64,000 bases of DNA from Glycine soja (taxonomy: Eukaryota; Streptophyta; Magnoliopsida; Fabales; Fabaceae): the NCBI RefSeq assembly GCF_004193775.1, contig NC_041020.1:4793657-4857656 (forward strand), in the 5' to 3' direction. This document shows, piece after piece, positions 34,671 to 45,330 of this stretch. Every line of letters starts with the position of its first letter. Position 1 is the stretch's first letter. Below the pieces are notes generated by a model, which saw only the letters and a program-made list of their open reading frames with translations, was not told the DNA's origin and ran no database searches. Both the position numbers and the translations under genes were made by a program.

Positions 34671-35000
34671 TTTGATCTTCATAATTGCTTTTGACAAAGA
34701 CTAACTCTATTAGGCCAAGAAATGGTACTTTGAATGGTATGGCATGCTCTGCTCTATTAATTCATTATAAACTGCTAAATGCTTTTCTTCTTTCTGCTCA
34801 TAATTTGTTTTTTATGTTAACAAATGGGGAGAGATAGATAAAAGATAAGATAGTGAATTATCTAATTCTTTTGAGACATTTTTTTTATCTATGAAATCTT
34901 CAAACTATTTCATATAAGTAATCATTGCAAAATCAAAGGGGAGTAAACAACCCACATAGATATTCTTTTTACTCCAAACCTATAGATGGTTGTCATCATT
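34671..35000 (+). other. 3' internal region of the Sirevirus-like element
   Basis: Non-coding sequence between the deleted pol and the polypurine tract. No env-like frame was seen. Confidence 0.5.
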
Positions 35001-35268
35001 AAAAGGGGGAGAATGTGATTCATGCAAGTTTCAAGTTTTGATGATGCTAAAAAGGGTTTTAAAAAGGGTTTTGAATTTTGAATTTTGAATCTTGTAATTG
35101 ATTACTAGATGCTTGTAATCGATTACCAGTAACAAAACTTCTGAAATTCAAATTGAAAAGTCATGTCCCTTCAAAATATAACTATGTAATCGATTACGAG
35201 TATCCTGTAATCGATGACCAGTGAGAAAATTTTAGAAAAGCTTTTTGAAAAGACACATCTCTTCACCT
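35001..35268 (+). repeat. Polypurine tract and truncated right LTR
   Basis: AAAAGGGGGAGAA (35001-35013) is a polypurine tract. TGTGATTCATGCAAG starts the LTR at 35014. It aligns to the left LTR around 31895-32085 (GGGTTTTGAATTTTGAATC, CGATTACCAG repeats) with the intervening 250 bp of LTR missing. It stops at AGACACATCTCTTCACC. Confidence 0.8.
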
Positions 35269-35274
35269 ACTAGC

Positions 35275-35600
35275 ATATAAGACATTGGGAAATGAATTTT
35301 CAGGCATCAGCCCTCATGTCAGACCAGAAGAAGTTGTCTTGGAGGCAACAGAGTGTTTTGGTGATGCCCAGATGTCCACCTAGTGGGGTAAGGTGGAACT
35401 TGACCAGAAGAATGGAAATGCAAGGGTGACTAGATGGGAGCCAAATTTTGTGACGATAGAAAATGAATTCCCACTATATTGTAGAGTCCTGGTAAGCTGC
35501 AGGATTGTCTCAAATTTGTTGCTGGAGGTCTAGGAATTCCTGGTTGGTATGTCGAGATTGATTGAGTTGGTTCAGGATGAAAAAATTAGGCATCGAGAGC
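35275..35600 (-). pseudogene. Gypsy integrase N-terminal zinc finger, truncated
   Basis: The minus strand gives HLTPLGGHLGITKTL..NFFWSDM followed, after a stop, by a C-x-x-C pair (CLIC). These are the H-H-C-C features of the integrase zinc-binding domain. The catalytic core is missing because the sequence ends at the junction with the Sirevirus-like LTR. Confidence 0.65.
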
Positions 35601-35900
35601 ATAAAACATTAGCCTTCTGGGGAAGGTATGTGTGAGAGGGCATCTGTCATGGCGTTACCAAAGCCAGGGCGATACTGAATCGAATAATCATAGCCCAGTA
35701 ATTTAGAGAGATATGATTGTTGCTTTGATGTTTGAATTATCTGTGAAATCAAATTCTTAAGAATTTTGTGGTCCGTTAAAATGATGAATTGGTGGCCCAA
35801 GCGATAATGCCTCCATTTATGCATTGCCGAGGTGATAACATGCAGTTCCCGAATGTATGTGGATGTTCTCTAAAATTGCAGACATAAAACCTTACTGAAA
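35600..35900 (-). pseudogene. Gypsy RNase H fragment
   Basis: ORF 35824-35609: HKWRHYRLGHQFIILTDHKI, SKLLGYDYSIQYRPG and NAMTDALSHIP. These match the D-x-x-x-L (here TDHKIL) and N-x-x-A-D-A-L-S-R (here NAMTDALSH) ends of the gypsy RNase H. It would remove the RNA strand during cDNA synthesis. Upstream part damaged. Confidence 0.8.
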
Positions 35901-36027
35901 TAAGAAATTAGGTGGGATTTCTATTGGAGGACAGCGCCCATTACAGTTTGTAAAGCATTCGTCTCGAGAGTGAAAGGTAAGTTAAAGTCTGATAGCATAA
36001 ACACCAAGGCTTCTGACATGGTCCTCT

Positions 36028-36830
36028 TTAAATTTTCAAACGCCTATTGTGCCTCGCGGGACCACCTGAAAATTGGTCTTTCCAGAGAAGGGAGGTTAGT
36101 GGGCTGGCGATGGAAGCATAGTGACGGATGAAACACCGGTAGAACCCTATTAAGCCTAGGAAACCCCTCAACTTTAGTGTGGTTGTAGGTAAGGGCCAAT
36201 CATATGCATGGCGCTGATTTTGGTAGGGTCCGGAACCACGCTTGCAACTGAAACAATATGGCTCAGATATTGGAGTGTTTCTCGGGCAAACAAACACTTG
36301 TCAAAAACCACAACAACATATTTGAGAAGTAAGGGCTTCAATAATTCATTCATGATGGCCTAAAAATTGTCGGTGCATTGCACAATCCGAACGGCATTAC
36401 CTTGTATTTGTAATGCCCGTGATGATTCCAAAAAATGGTTTTAGGAACATCCTCTGCAGCCATGCATATCTGGTGGAAGCCTTGGAGGAGGTTAAGCTTT
36501 GAAAACCATGAAGCATTTCCCAGTCATGAAGAAGTTCATCGATATTGGGCATGGGAAAATGGTCCTTGACTGTTACCGCAATCAGGGCTTTAAGTCCACG
36601 CAGCAGTGCCAGCTGCCATCTTTCTTCTTTACTAGCAAAATTGGAGAAGAGAAAGGACTCTGGCTCAATTGTATTAAAATGGCTTCGAGCATAGTCGCCA
36701 CTTGCTTCTTGAGCTCTGACTTATGGGAGCATGAATATCTATATGGACAAACATTAACTGGGTTTGACTGAGGAAGAAGGTGAATATGGAAGAGATGTTG
36801 TGTGTGCGCTAGGCTCTCGACCTGAGGCAT
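36028..36830 (-). pseudogene. Gypsy reverse transcriptase, broken
   Basis: The minus strand begins QSPFSSPILLVKKKDGSWHC (start of the RT fingers; R to C at the usual WRxC site), passes about 36400 with MPFGLCNAPTIF (RT block D), and continues to LRGFLGLIGFYRCFIRHYAS and IASPLTSLL (thumb/connection). The catalytic Y/F-x-D-D box region reads VVVFDK, so the second Asp is lost. Frames shift at least three times. Inactive. Confidence 0.8.
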
Positions 36831-37440
36831 TAATGGGATGAATCAGGACGTCTGCATGCAAGTGGACCTGTTGGCCCACGCGTGCAAAACACATGATGAG
36901 GGTGGTGTAATTAGTAACCACAAGGCCTAACTGCTTCAACCTTTGGACACCTAGGACTATGTCAGTACTGTTAAGGTCCACAACATACAGGTCCACCTAG
37001 AATTGGTGATTCTGAATGGAGAGAGGGACTTGCGGACAAACACAATGATTGTTCAAAACCCCACCATTTCCCACCATAACCTGCATCAATGAGTGATGCA
37101 TGGAGGTGGAGAAAGCTAGCAACTCGCAATTGGACAAATTTATGAGTGTTGCCACCATCCACCAGTATTGTGATGTTGTGATGGTTAATGGTTTAGTAAA
37201 CATAAAACATCTCAAAAGCAGGCATCCTAGACATCGCATTAAGGCTAAGTTGTGGGGAATCACCTGATAGCAACTCAGAGGATTCAGAGAGTCTTCCTAT
37301 TCTGCCTCCGAAGGTAAGGAAAAACCTATATCATCATTCGCGATGAACAAATGGATTTGTGGTTTGCATCGATGCCCTAGGGTCCACTTGTTGTCGTAGT
37401 GATAACAGAGACCTTTGTCTTGATGGAACGTGGTTGGGGT
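36754..37440 (-). pseudogene. Gypsy protease region, duplicate A
   Basis: Contains VDGGNTHKFVQ, an active-site variant D-G-G with the usual T-H-N-F context altered to T-H-K-F, and STDIVLGVQRLKQLG. It matches duplicate B (37590-38230) base by base over about 650 bp at an offset near 800-810 bp. Frameshifts divide it. Confidence 0.75.
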
Positions 37441-37454
37441 AGGTCATTGGGTTC

Positions 37455-38230
37455 CTAGAAGAGGTGGTCAAAACAAGAAAGGAGGTCATTTAATTCTAAG
37501 GAAGACAGGTGAAAAAGGGCCAAGGAGGAAGACGAAGTAGGTTGGGTCAGTTCGAGTAAGAGGGATGACTGGAACATGGCAAAGATGTCGTGTGTATGTG
37601 CTAACCTCCTGAGCTGTTGGGCTGAGGCGTTAATGGGATGAATCAGGACGTTTGCTTGCAAATTGACCTGTTGGCTTGCGTGTGAAAAACATGTGATAAG
37701 GGTGGTATAATCAGTAACCACAGGGCCTAACTTCTTCATCCATTGGACACCTAGGACTATGTCAGCTTCACTAAGGTCCAAAGCATACAAGACCATGCAA
37801 ATTTGGTGATTCTAAATGGAGAGAAGGACTTGCGAACAAACGTAATGGCAGTTCAGAACCCCGCCATTACCCACCATAACCAGCATCAATGAGTGATGTA
37901 TGAAGGGTGAGAAAGCTAGCAACTCATAATTGGACAAAGTTATAAGTGTTGCCGCCATCCACCAGTATTGTGACCTTATGATGGTTAATAGTTCCATAAC
38001 CACTAAACATTTTGAAAGCAGGCATCCTTGACATCGCATTAAGGCTAAGTTGTGGGGAATCACTTGATAGTGGCGTTGGAGGATTCAAAGAGTCTTCTTG
38101 TTCTGTCTCCGAAGGAAAGGAAAAATCCATATTGTCATCAGCAATGAACAAATGGATTTGTGGTTTGCATCGATACTCGACGGTCCATTTTCCATCGTAG
38201 TGATAATAGAGACCTTTGTCTCAATGAAGC
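37455..38230 (-). pseudogene. Gypsy protease region, duplicate B
   Basis: Contains VDGGNTYNFVQL (retropepsin-like active site) and ADIVLGVQWMKKLGPV, then a linker (LNDLLSCFDHLF) of the kind that precedes RT. Instead of RT, duplicate A follows downstream. Duplicate B is joined to gag in the normal order. Confidence 0.75.
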
Positions 38231-39080
38231 ATGATTTCTTTAATGGAGAGGCATTTAATCGGGATGAGTTGATTCAAAGATGCAAGAGGAGGGATCACAG
38301 TGGGCAGAGCATAGTGGGTTGAAGGTGGGGAAAATGGATGGTTATGGATGGAGCGGCGATGATCCTGTAATTTGGCTAGAGCAACTGCTTGGTGTATCGA
38401 CAAAGGTTGTAGGGATTGAACCTCGCGATGAAGTTCAGGAATGAGTCTAGAGATAAAACAATTGAGAAGAAATGGGGGTGCAAGACCTATTGTGCGGTTC
38501 GTGAGCCATTCAAAGTCCGTCAAATAATCATTGACGGAATTGTGCTGCTTTAATTTGAACAAGGCTCCATGTGGATCATTGTAGTACAATGGAGCGAAGC
38601 ATGATTCTAAGGCCTATAACATGGTCGCCCAAGATGTCAAGAACCCATTACGTGACATCCATTGATACCAGCATAGAGTTGGGCCTTCCATGTAGAAGGG
38701 CTCAACCGCCAGGCACTCATTGTCGGGGATGCATTGGTAATTATAGAACTAGGAGATTTTTAAAATCCATCCCTGTGGATCCTGGTCATAAAAGCGCGGG
38801 ACATCTAGGTTCATATGAGGATGATGGGGTAGTTAAGGTGGAGGAGGAGGTGTCGGTGGGGATTTTGGTGAAGATGGTATGGTGGTAAGTGAAGCAAGGC
38901 GCTCTAGGATAGAGTCAATATTGTTGTTCATGGTCGCCTAGGCTTGCGACAGAGAATCATGGTTCTGAGTGAAATATGTTTGACCTTGTCTAAGGCAGTT
39001 AACAACCTCCTTGAGCCGTTCTGTGGTGGCCTGACAAGTGTTATGTTCCAACATGGCGGAAAACAGGGCAGGTCGGACCA
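38221..39080 (-). pseudogene. Gypsy gag, broken
   Basis: The minus strand shows QATTERLKEVVNCL near the start, DVPRFYDQDPQGWIFKISQF, and then ORF 38589-38221 with DPHGALFKLKQHNSVNDYL, TDFEWLTNRTIGL, PELHREVQSLQP and HQAVALAKLQDH: the retrotrans_gag core of plant gypsy elements. Several stops occur. No zinc knuckle was made out. Its 5' end is cut by the CACTA terminus at 39085. Confidence 0.8.
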
Positions 39081-39084
39081 AATT

Positions 39085-39365
39085 CACTACTAAAAAAATG
39101 AGTTTTAGCATCATCCTATTAACATCGGTTATTTGAAAACTGATGTCGTTAAGCACTTACAACATCGGTTTTCAAGTAACCGATGTTAAAATAATTCAGT
39201 TTTAACATCGATTATTTGAAAACCGATGTTGTAAGTGCTTAACAACATCGGTTTTCAAATAATCGATCTTAAAATCACACTAACATTCAGTTTAACATCG
39301 GTTATTTGAAAATCGATGTTGTAAATGCTTAGCGACATCGGTTTTCAAATAACTGATGTTAATAT
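39085..39365 (+). repeat. CACTA 5'-type terminus with ACATCGG hairpin array
   Basis: CACTACTAAAAAAATGAG starts at 39085, preceded by ATT. About eight alternating ACATCGGTTATTTGAAAA / TTTTCAAATAACCGATGT units follow. The terminus is of the same type as the right end at 58098 (CACTACTAAAAAAA). Candidate 5' end of an outer CACTA element that ends at 60237. Confidence 0.75.
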
Positions 39366-40166
39366 AAACTCTTTTTCTTTAATTATTTATATATATTTTT
39401 TAAAAATCATATATTGAGTTATTAATTATATTTTAATTTTAAAAAATATAATAATTAATAAACAATAACAAATTCAAAAGGTAAGCATTTAAAAATTAAA
39501 CTAAAATTTTAAAATAAATTCTGTAATTTTAATTTTATTATTTCATGATTATCATTTAAATATAATACACATTTATATAAATTATTGCGTATTAGTTCAT
39601 TTGAAAATAAAAAAAATTAATAATAAAGTTTAACTTTTATAGAATTTTTATAGAATGTTGGTAAACACAATTATATCATAAAAAATTAAAATTTATTATT
39701 AATATATTTTATTTTATTATTATAAAAATAAAAAAATTAGTTTTTTTTCTTCTTAGAAAGGTCATAGTTTTCAATACTTTTAGTTTCTTTGGTTTTCCTG
39801 AGTTCTCGACTTTGGTATTAATATAGAAATTTAATTTTCTTTCAAACATTTTAAATTAAATTTAATTATTTATTCCTTTTAAATTATAAAATTCAATACA
39901 TTACATAAAATTAAAAATAAAAAATAATTTATAATTTTATTTAAATATAACAATTTGTAGAGTGTCCAAAAAATTATGCTAGTGTGACTATAATTAGTCT
40001 TAATTAAATTTGGACTAGGAGTGAGTTCTTTTTTCTCTTATTAATCTATCCTTGCTATCGTAACTCATGGAAAATAAATAAATAGGACAAAAATAAGTTA
40101 TTCTTATCTAACTAATGTTATCCCTTTGCATCGCTCACTTAAATTTTGATACACACACACACACAT

Positions 40167-40201
<35 letters not shown>

Positions 40202-41407
40202 AAAGAAGAAGGTGAACAATTTAAATTACAACATGAAGTTTTTTTATCGATAACTTATAAAAAAATTAAAATTCAATTTAAAATATAAATAAAAAGGAAT
40301 AAATGATTAAAAAGATATAATGTATGAAATGTATATATAGAGAAAAGATCAAAAAAATACTAAAAATGTTTAATTGAGAAAATAAATAAATTAAAAACTT
40401 TATCATCCTTTTATATTATGATTATATTTTTTTTATTGATATGAAACTCAACGAGTATTATAATATTTTAATTATAATATAGAAATATAGTAATGTTTAT
40501 TAATTTATGTTTACTTGTACGTTTTTAACTGAAACATAATTTGGTTTTTAAGCTTTAATTTTTTTGTTAAATTTTAAAATTTTAAAACTCTTAACCATTA
40601 AATTCTTTTTAAAACATAAACTTTTATTGTGCACGTTGCTAAAGAGAAAATAAATGAAACGTTTTCACATTTAGAGTTTTTATTTTAAATTTTATTTACG
40701 AAACAAAAAATGGGGAAGATGCGATGTTAGTAGACACCAGTCACACTCACGCCACACTGGGTTTTGGAGTGCATTCGCATACCCGAGCACAGGGGAAGAA
40801 GTAGTCAACATTCTCGCTGGTTCTGTGGGTGTTTTTCTCATTGGATGCATATAAATCAATATAAGAACTAAAAATAGAACAAGAACCGTTGGATACAAGA
40901 AATTAATGTACCTAGTGTAGTTAAATTTATATTGGAGTAGATTATTTTCTCATAAATCAATACCCACAATACATTACATATAAATCAATATATAGACGCA
41001 ACACGCCTAATCCCATTTTGTATTGCGTTCTTGGGTACGTACATGGCAACGTGAATTATGCTACCAGAAAAAACTGTTTAAACTAATTAGACATTATTTT
41101 CAGAAGAAGAAAAAAAATACCTTACTCATCACTACTTTTATATTAAAAGAGAATAATTTTAGCAATTTGTAATTTGGGGTGAACATGTTGAATAGTTTTA
41201 GACACGAACACCATTATTTTCCAATGTTACCAATATAGCATATGTGAGTATTTATTTTGACAATGATAGTAGGAGGGAAACTTTTCACCATTAATTGTAT
41301 TGTATATGAGGGGACATCATAAATAAATAGCACAACAAGTTAGCAATCTTACTTATGGCTTCATTTTTATGTTATTTTTTGGTCATTGGTATTTTTGTAT
41401 GAACACC
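39366..41407. other. AT-rich interior, no gene recognised
   Basis: Two kilobases of very AT-rich sequence with no recognisable gene. A compound microsatellite lies at about 40150-40201. The bases ACC at 41405-41407 are the left target duplication of the inner CACTA element. Confidence 0.45.
40150..40201. repeat. (CA)n(TA)n compound microsatellite
   Basis: About 30 bp of CA repeats, interrupted by one TA, then about 18 bp of TA repeats. Confidence 0.95.
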
Positions 41408-41995
41408 CACTATTAGAAAATACACTTTCAACACCAGTTATTTACGACATTCTACATCGGTTTTAAAATCGATGTTGAAATTACCGATGCTGAATGTATT
41501 ATTGTTAACATTGGTTTTTAAAAACCAATGTTAACATAAAAATGCTAACATCGGTTTTCTAAATAACCAATGTTATATATAAAGAACTACAACAAAATAA
41601 GTGTATACATGATGAACGTTGACATCGGTTTTTCTAGAAAACCGATGATAATATATAACTAATAGATTAACATGGGTTTTCTATAGAAAACCCATGTTAA
41701 CTAATAGATTAATATCGGTTTTTTATGTATAACCGATATGAACGTCCATCATCTATACACTTATTTTGTTATAATTAGTTATATATAACATCGATTATTT
41801 ATAAATAACCAATGTTAACATTTGTATATTAACATCGGTTATTTATAAATAACTGATGTTATTAGAAATAACCAACATCGGTTTATTGAAAAACCGATGT
41901 TAAGGTGTATGTTGACATCGGTTTTTCTAAATAATTGATGTTGTTTACTATATTAACATCGGTTTTTATTAATAACCGATGTTGTTTTCAAGTTT
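41408..41995 (-). repeat. 3' subterminal hairpin array of CACTA copy 2
   Basis: Roughly 20 alternating units of AACATCGGTTTTT / AAAAACCGATGTT. Most adjacent pairs form hairpins with 0-10 nt loops. The longest array in the window. Confidence 0.85.
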
Positions 41996-42240
41996 TTTTT
42001 ATATAAACTTTTTGTTTTTACAATAAATCCAAAATTGTACCTGTAAAATGCAATTTCAAACCCAATTCACAGCAAATAAACATTTTATTCTACTTTCAAG
42101 CAGTTTTAATCACAATAAACAATGAATAATTGATTTCTTATTAACAACTATCAACAAATGAATTCAATGTTCAAATAACATGCGAAATGGCAAACATGTT
42201 AAACCAAAGTAAACTAAGCTAAACTTAATGTTCCTAAATC

Positions 42241-45225
42241 CTAGCTCTGAGCTCTAACTCGGAGATAATACTGTGCCCACTGGATCCGAAGCGCCTTTAA
42301 TCTCTGTCTCCAATGGTCTAGGATTGTTAAAATACTGCATGATGAAATAAATGATAGGTTAATAATGTAATATAAATTATAAAAAAATTGAATTTGTTTG
42401 AAATAAACATACCGCTTTCCAGTTATTCCTGAAAATTCCTAATATGATGGTGGACATCCAGTGCATGACATAATAACCACACTCAGTGCTTCCTTTTTGT
42501 CTATTACACTAAATACATAATGAAATTTGGATATTAATTAAACAATTAGTGTACACACACATAAGAAGTATATATAAGTGGAAGTTTTATGTAAATGACG
42601 TACCTTGACGATAATCCACCTAGCAGCAGCCTTTGATTTAGGCTGTGGAGCATCATCAAGACCTTTTAAAGCACTGTTCCATATGAGTAACAATTAAAAA
42701 CTGGTGTTGTTGAGGTATTTCAATGCAAATGTATTGAAAAAAACACTGACCTGCTAATTATCCCCTTAAGATAGTTGTCTAGCTTGTTATGCAATGAACA
42801 AAACCAGACAACTAGGTGTTCCTTAGGCAGAATGGCCATCATCTACTAGTGTCTGCTGCAGTGGAGACGAATATGGGTTAGTATATTAGTAAACATTAAT
42901 TAAATTCAGTTATTTTGTGTGACTTACCCATTCAGGTAGGCTCCAAGGTAGACATCACGTTTTGAACTCTACATCCAACTCTTAATGTAACTTTCAGCCT
43001 CAAACTACGATTGCCCAGACCTCTGAATGGACTGTGGCTCGAGGAATGCATACAGATCAGAATTCCCCGCTCACATACTTGTTTTAGTCAGATGCCTATT
43101 TATGTTAAGTCAAAGTTAAATATTTATGAATTGAAAGTAATAACTTAGGTAATTAAAAGTAATCTAAAATGACTTATAAATCCACAACTGTAACACTGAT
43201 ATGCTGAGACATTGACCACCGTGTGCAATTGGAGAGGTCTTTGTGCTATATGTAGAGCGGGAAGTCTGGATTAAAGATCTCGAACATGGTGGCATCCCAT
43301 GTAACCTGGTAAGGCCTCAAGAAAAGCTCTCGGATGGTCAATGTCATCAGATAAAGCGGATCATCGACCTCCGGATCCGACTTTTGAGGTGGTTTTGCCG
43401 GAGACACAACTGCATGTTCATGAAACAAAGTTAAATGGCCTAATTTGAGGCACGCTAAATGAATTAATTCAAAAAGAAGAAACATATAGTAAAAGTAAAG
43501 TACCCATTCTGATAAAGGCTTTGCCAGATGTGTCAGCTAAGCAAAGAAGGTGTGAATTGCCTGCCCCACTAAGGAAACCTCATCAGTAGGTATAAGAACG
43601 AGAACATCTGGATCTTTAACCTCCTCCACACCCACCTTTACTTGGCCAGGCAACAAAGGAGTGTTATGAACAACAGTGGATCCCTCATAAACTCTTCCCA
43701 GGGCAACCAGGCGGGCAAGATTTGCTTCAATGTACAAGCCGCACCTGTTTGAGTCACCCGTCTCAGGATCGTTTCCTGAGGGATCAACACAACTCTCCTT
43801 TGTGCTTACTCGAGGACCTGAGGGACCAACCAGAGGCTCTAGAGGCAGTGCAAGTCCCTGAGATTGCATCTGGGATTGCATCTGGCTGAACAATGCCATG
43901 AGCTGCTGAGTCACTTTTTCTGTGTCGACTCCTCTAGCTGGTCCCTAATTTGATGGGTGCTGCAATTCTTCTGGAGGCAGCGAGGTAGAGCTGCGGGACG
44001 TCCGTGGAGCCGATTCGAAGTATTGTTTGATCGTGACACTGACTCCAGCAGCATGGACACGTCCAAGGTGCTCTGGACATCTAATAGCAGTGGAGAAAAC
44101 ATCCTGACATCCATGGGGGACGAAGGATCCCTATGACGCCTGCTCCTCAAAAGAATCCTACACAGAAAAGACACATTTGTACATGGCATTCACAAAATAA
44201 AGAAATATAATTCTAATGGTTAGTTGAAAATCACTTACAATCTTCTCAGCGATTTCCTTTGCGGCCTCAGTCGTCATCTCCCTTATTTTCTTGGTGCGGA
44301 CCATCTTCCACTTCACGTGGCGTCTGACGAGGGACAGAGGGTCGATGATGTCATCAACGCTTCCTGACTGTGCAGCTTCCTCCAGCTTCTTCTTGGTCTT
44401 CTCAGCCAGGAGATTTGCTCCAAATATTCATAACCCCCATGAGACAAAACGTGGGGGGCAGAGTTCTGTTTCTGGATAGCCTGTGCCTTTTTTCGCACAT
44501 CCTGCAAAAATAAAACAATAATCTTTCAAATTGCTAGAAAGAATTATAACAAGTTAATGTTTTTTGAAAAACAACTTAAATGGCAAGGTACATACCTCCC
44601 AAGAAGGGTCTCTACGAGTCTGGCAAAACTGGGACCATTTTTCCTTTCTTATGCTGTATTTCTCATAGACAGTGTCGTCCACACCGTCCTGATCGGCTGC
44701 AAGGGCCCATTTCCTTGTGAGGTTTGATTTAAACTGCCTCCATCTCTCGCCGACAGTCTGAAGTAACTTCTTTTTCATCCTACTGTCAGAAGCCTCTGGG
44801 ATTTCAAATTCCACCTGACAATAAAAAATAGGGTTTATTTGTTACAATAATGTATTTTTTGGCTATTAATTAAATAACATCAAATAAGAAAAGAAAAATA
44901 CCTAAATATCCTCCCAAATCAAGTCCTTCTGAGCAGTAGGGACCTCCTTCTAGTTCTCGTACGTGACGTCCACCTTATCACGTGCCACAATCCCTAAATA
45001 TGTTCTTAATTTCTTCCTATGGGGACCGTCGGCCTTGCCGATAGCAGGATCAACGTGGACCACTGGTCTCTCAGCACCAGGTGGTCTAGTAGACAAGGAT
45101 CGTAGACATGTGGCTTTGCGTGTCCACTTCATGGCAGACAGCGAAGCTGATGCGTCTGAAGGAGGAGGAAGAGGAGGAGGAGGAGAAGGAGGAGGAAGAG
45201 GAGGTGAGCCAGGTGGAGAAGCCAT
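42241..45225 (-). pseudogene. TNPA-like gene with C-terminal Ulp1-type protease domain, CACTA copy 2
   Basis: Minus-strand exons: 45225-44905 (Pro-rich leader, then GPHRKKLRTYLGIVARDKVD), 44814-44597 (GERWRQFKSNLTRKWALAAD), about 44503-44245 (frame-shifted), 44160-43970, 43914-43510 (LVALGRVYEGSTVVHN), 43400-43200 (DPLYLMTLTIRELFLRP, NPDFPLYIKHKDLS), about 42840-42770 (MMAILPKEHLVVWFCSLHN), about 42680-42600 (LKGLDDAPQPKSKAAARWI), about 42520-42415 (TECGYYVMHWMSTIILG) and 42345-42241 (NPRPLETERLKALRIQWAQ, stop). The TECGYYVMHWM block carries the Cys expected of C48/Ulp1 SUMO proteases. At the His block, CAC is followed by two TAG codons where copy 1 has TGG CAA, so the protease is dead. If once active it would have removed SUMO or a similar tag; its role in transposition is unknown. 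Confidence 0.75.
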
Positions 45226-45330
45226 GATCCTTTATACAAAAAAACCAGGGTTAATAAACATTACACAAAATAACTGTATGACTTATGTAAATCAATCTAG
45301 CAAAATCAAATATATAAATAAAAAATTACA

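Larger units (their letters stand above)
31561..35268 (+). mobile_element. Sirevirus-like Ty1/copia element, pol deleted, right LTR truncated
   Basis: LTR, tRNA-iMet primer site, gag, start of protease, polypurine tract and partial right LTR occur in order. Integrase, RT and RNase H are absent: the frame ends just after the protease start at about 34670 and non-coding 3' sequence follows within 100 bp. The right LTR is cut at about 35268, where an opposite-strand gypsy integrase begins. The gag style and long LTR resemble soybean SIRE1; that name is a resemblance, not proven. Confidence 0.85.
35270..39084 (-). mobile_element. Ty3-gypsy element, truncated and internally duplicated
   Basis: In minus-strand order: gag (39080-38221), protease region (38160-37455), a second protease region (37440-36754), RT (36830-36028), RNase H (about 35900-35600) and the start of integrase (about 35600-35275). 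No LTRs are left: one side ends in the Sirevirus-like LTR, the other in a CACTA terminus at 39085. Many stops and frameshifts. Order PR-RT-RH-INT and motif style are those of plant gypsy elements; the lineage was not resolved. Confidence 0.85.
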
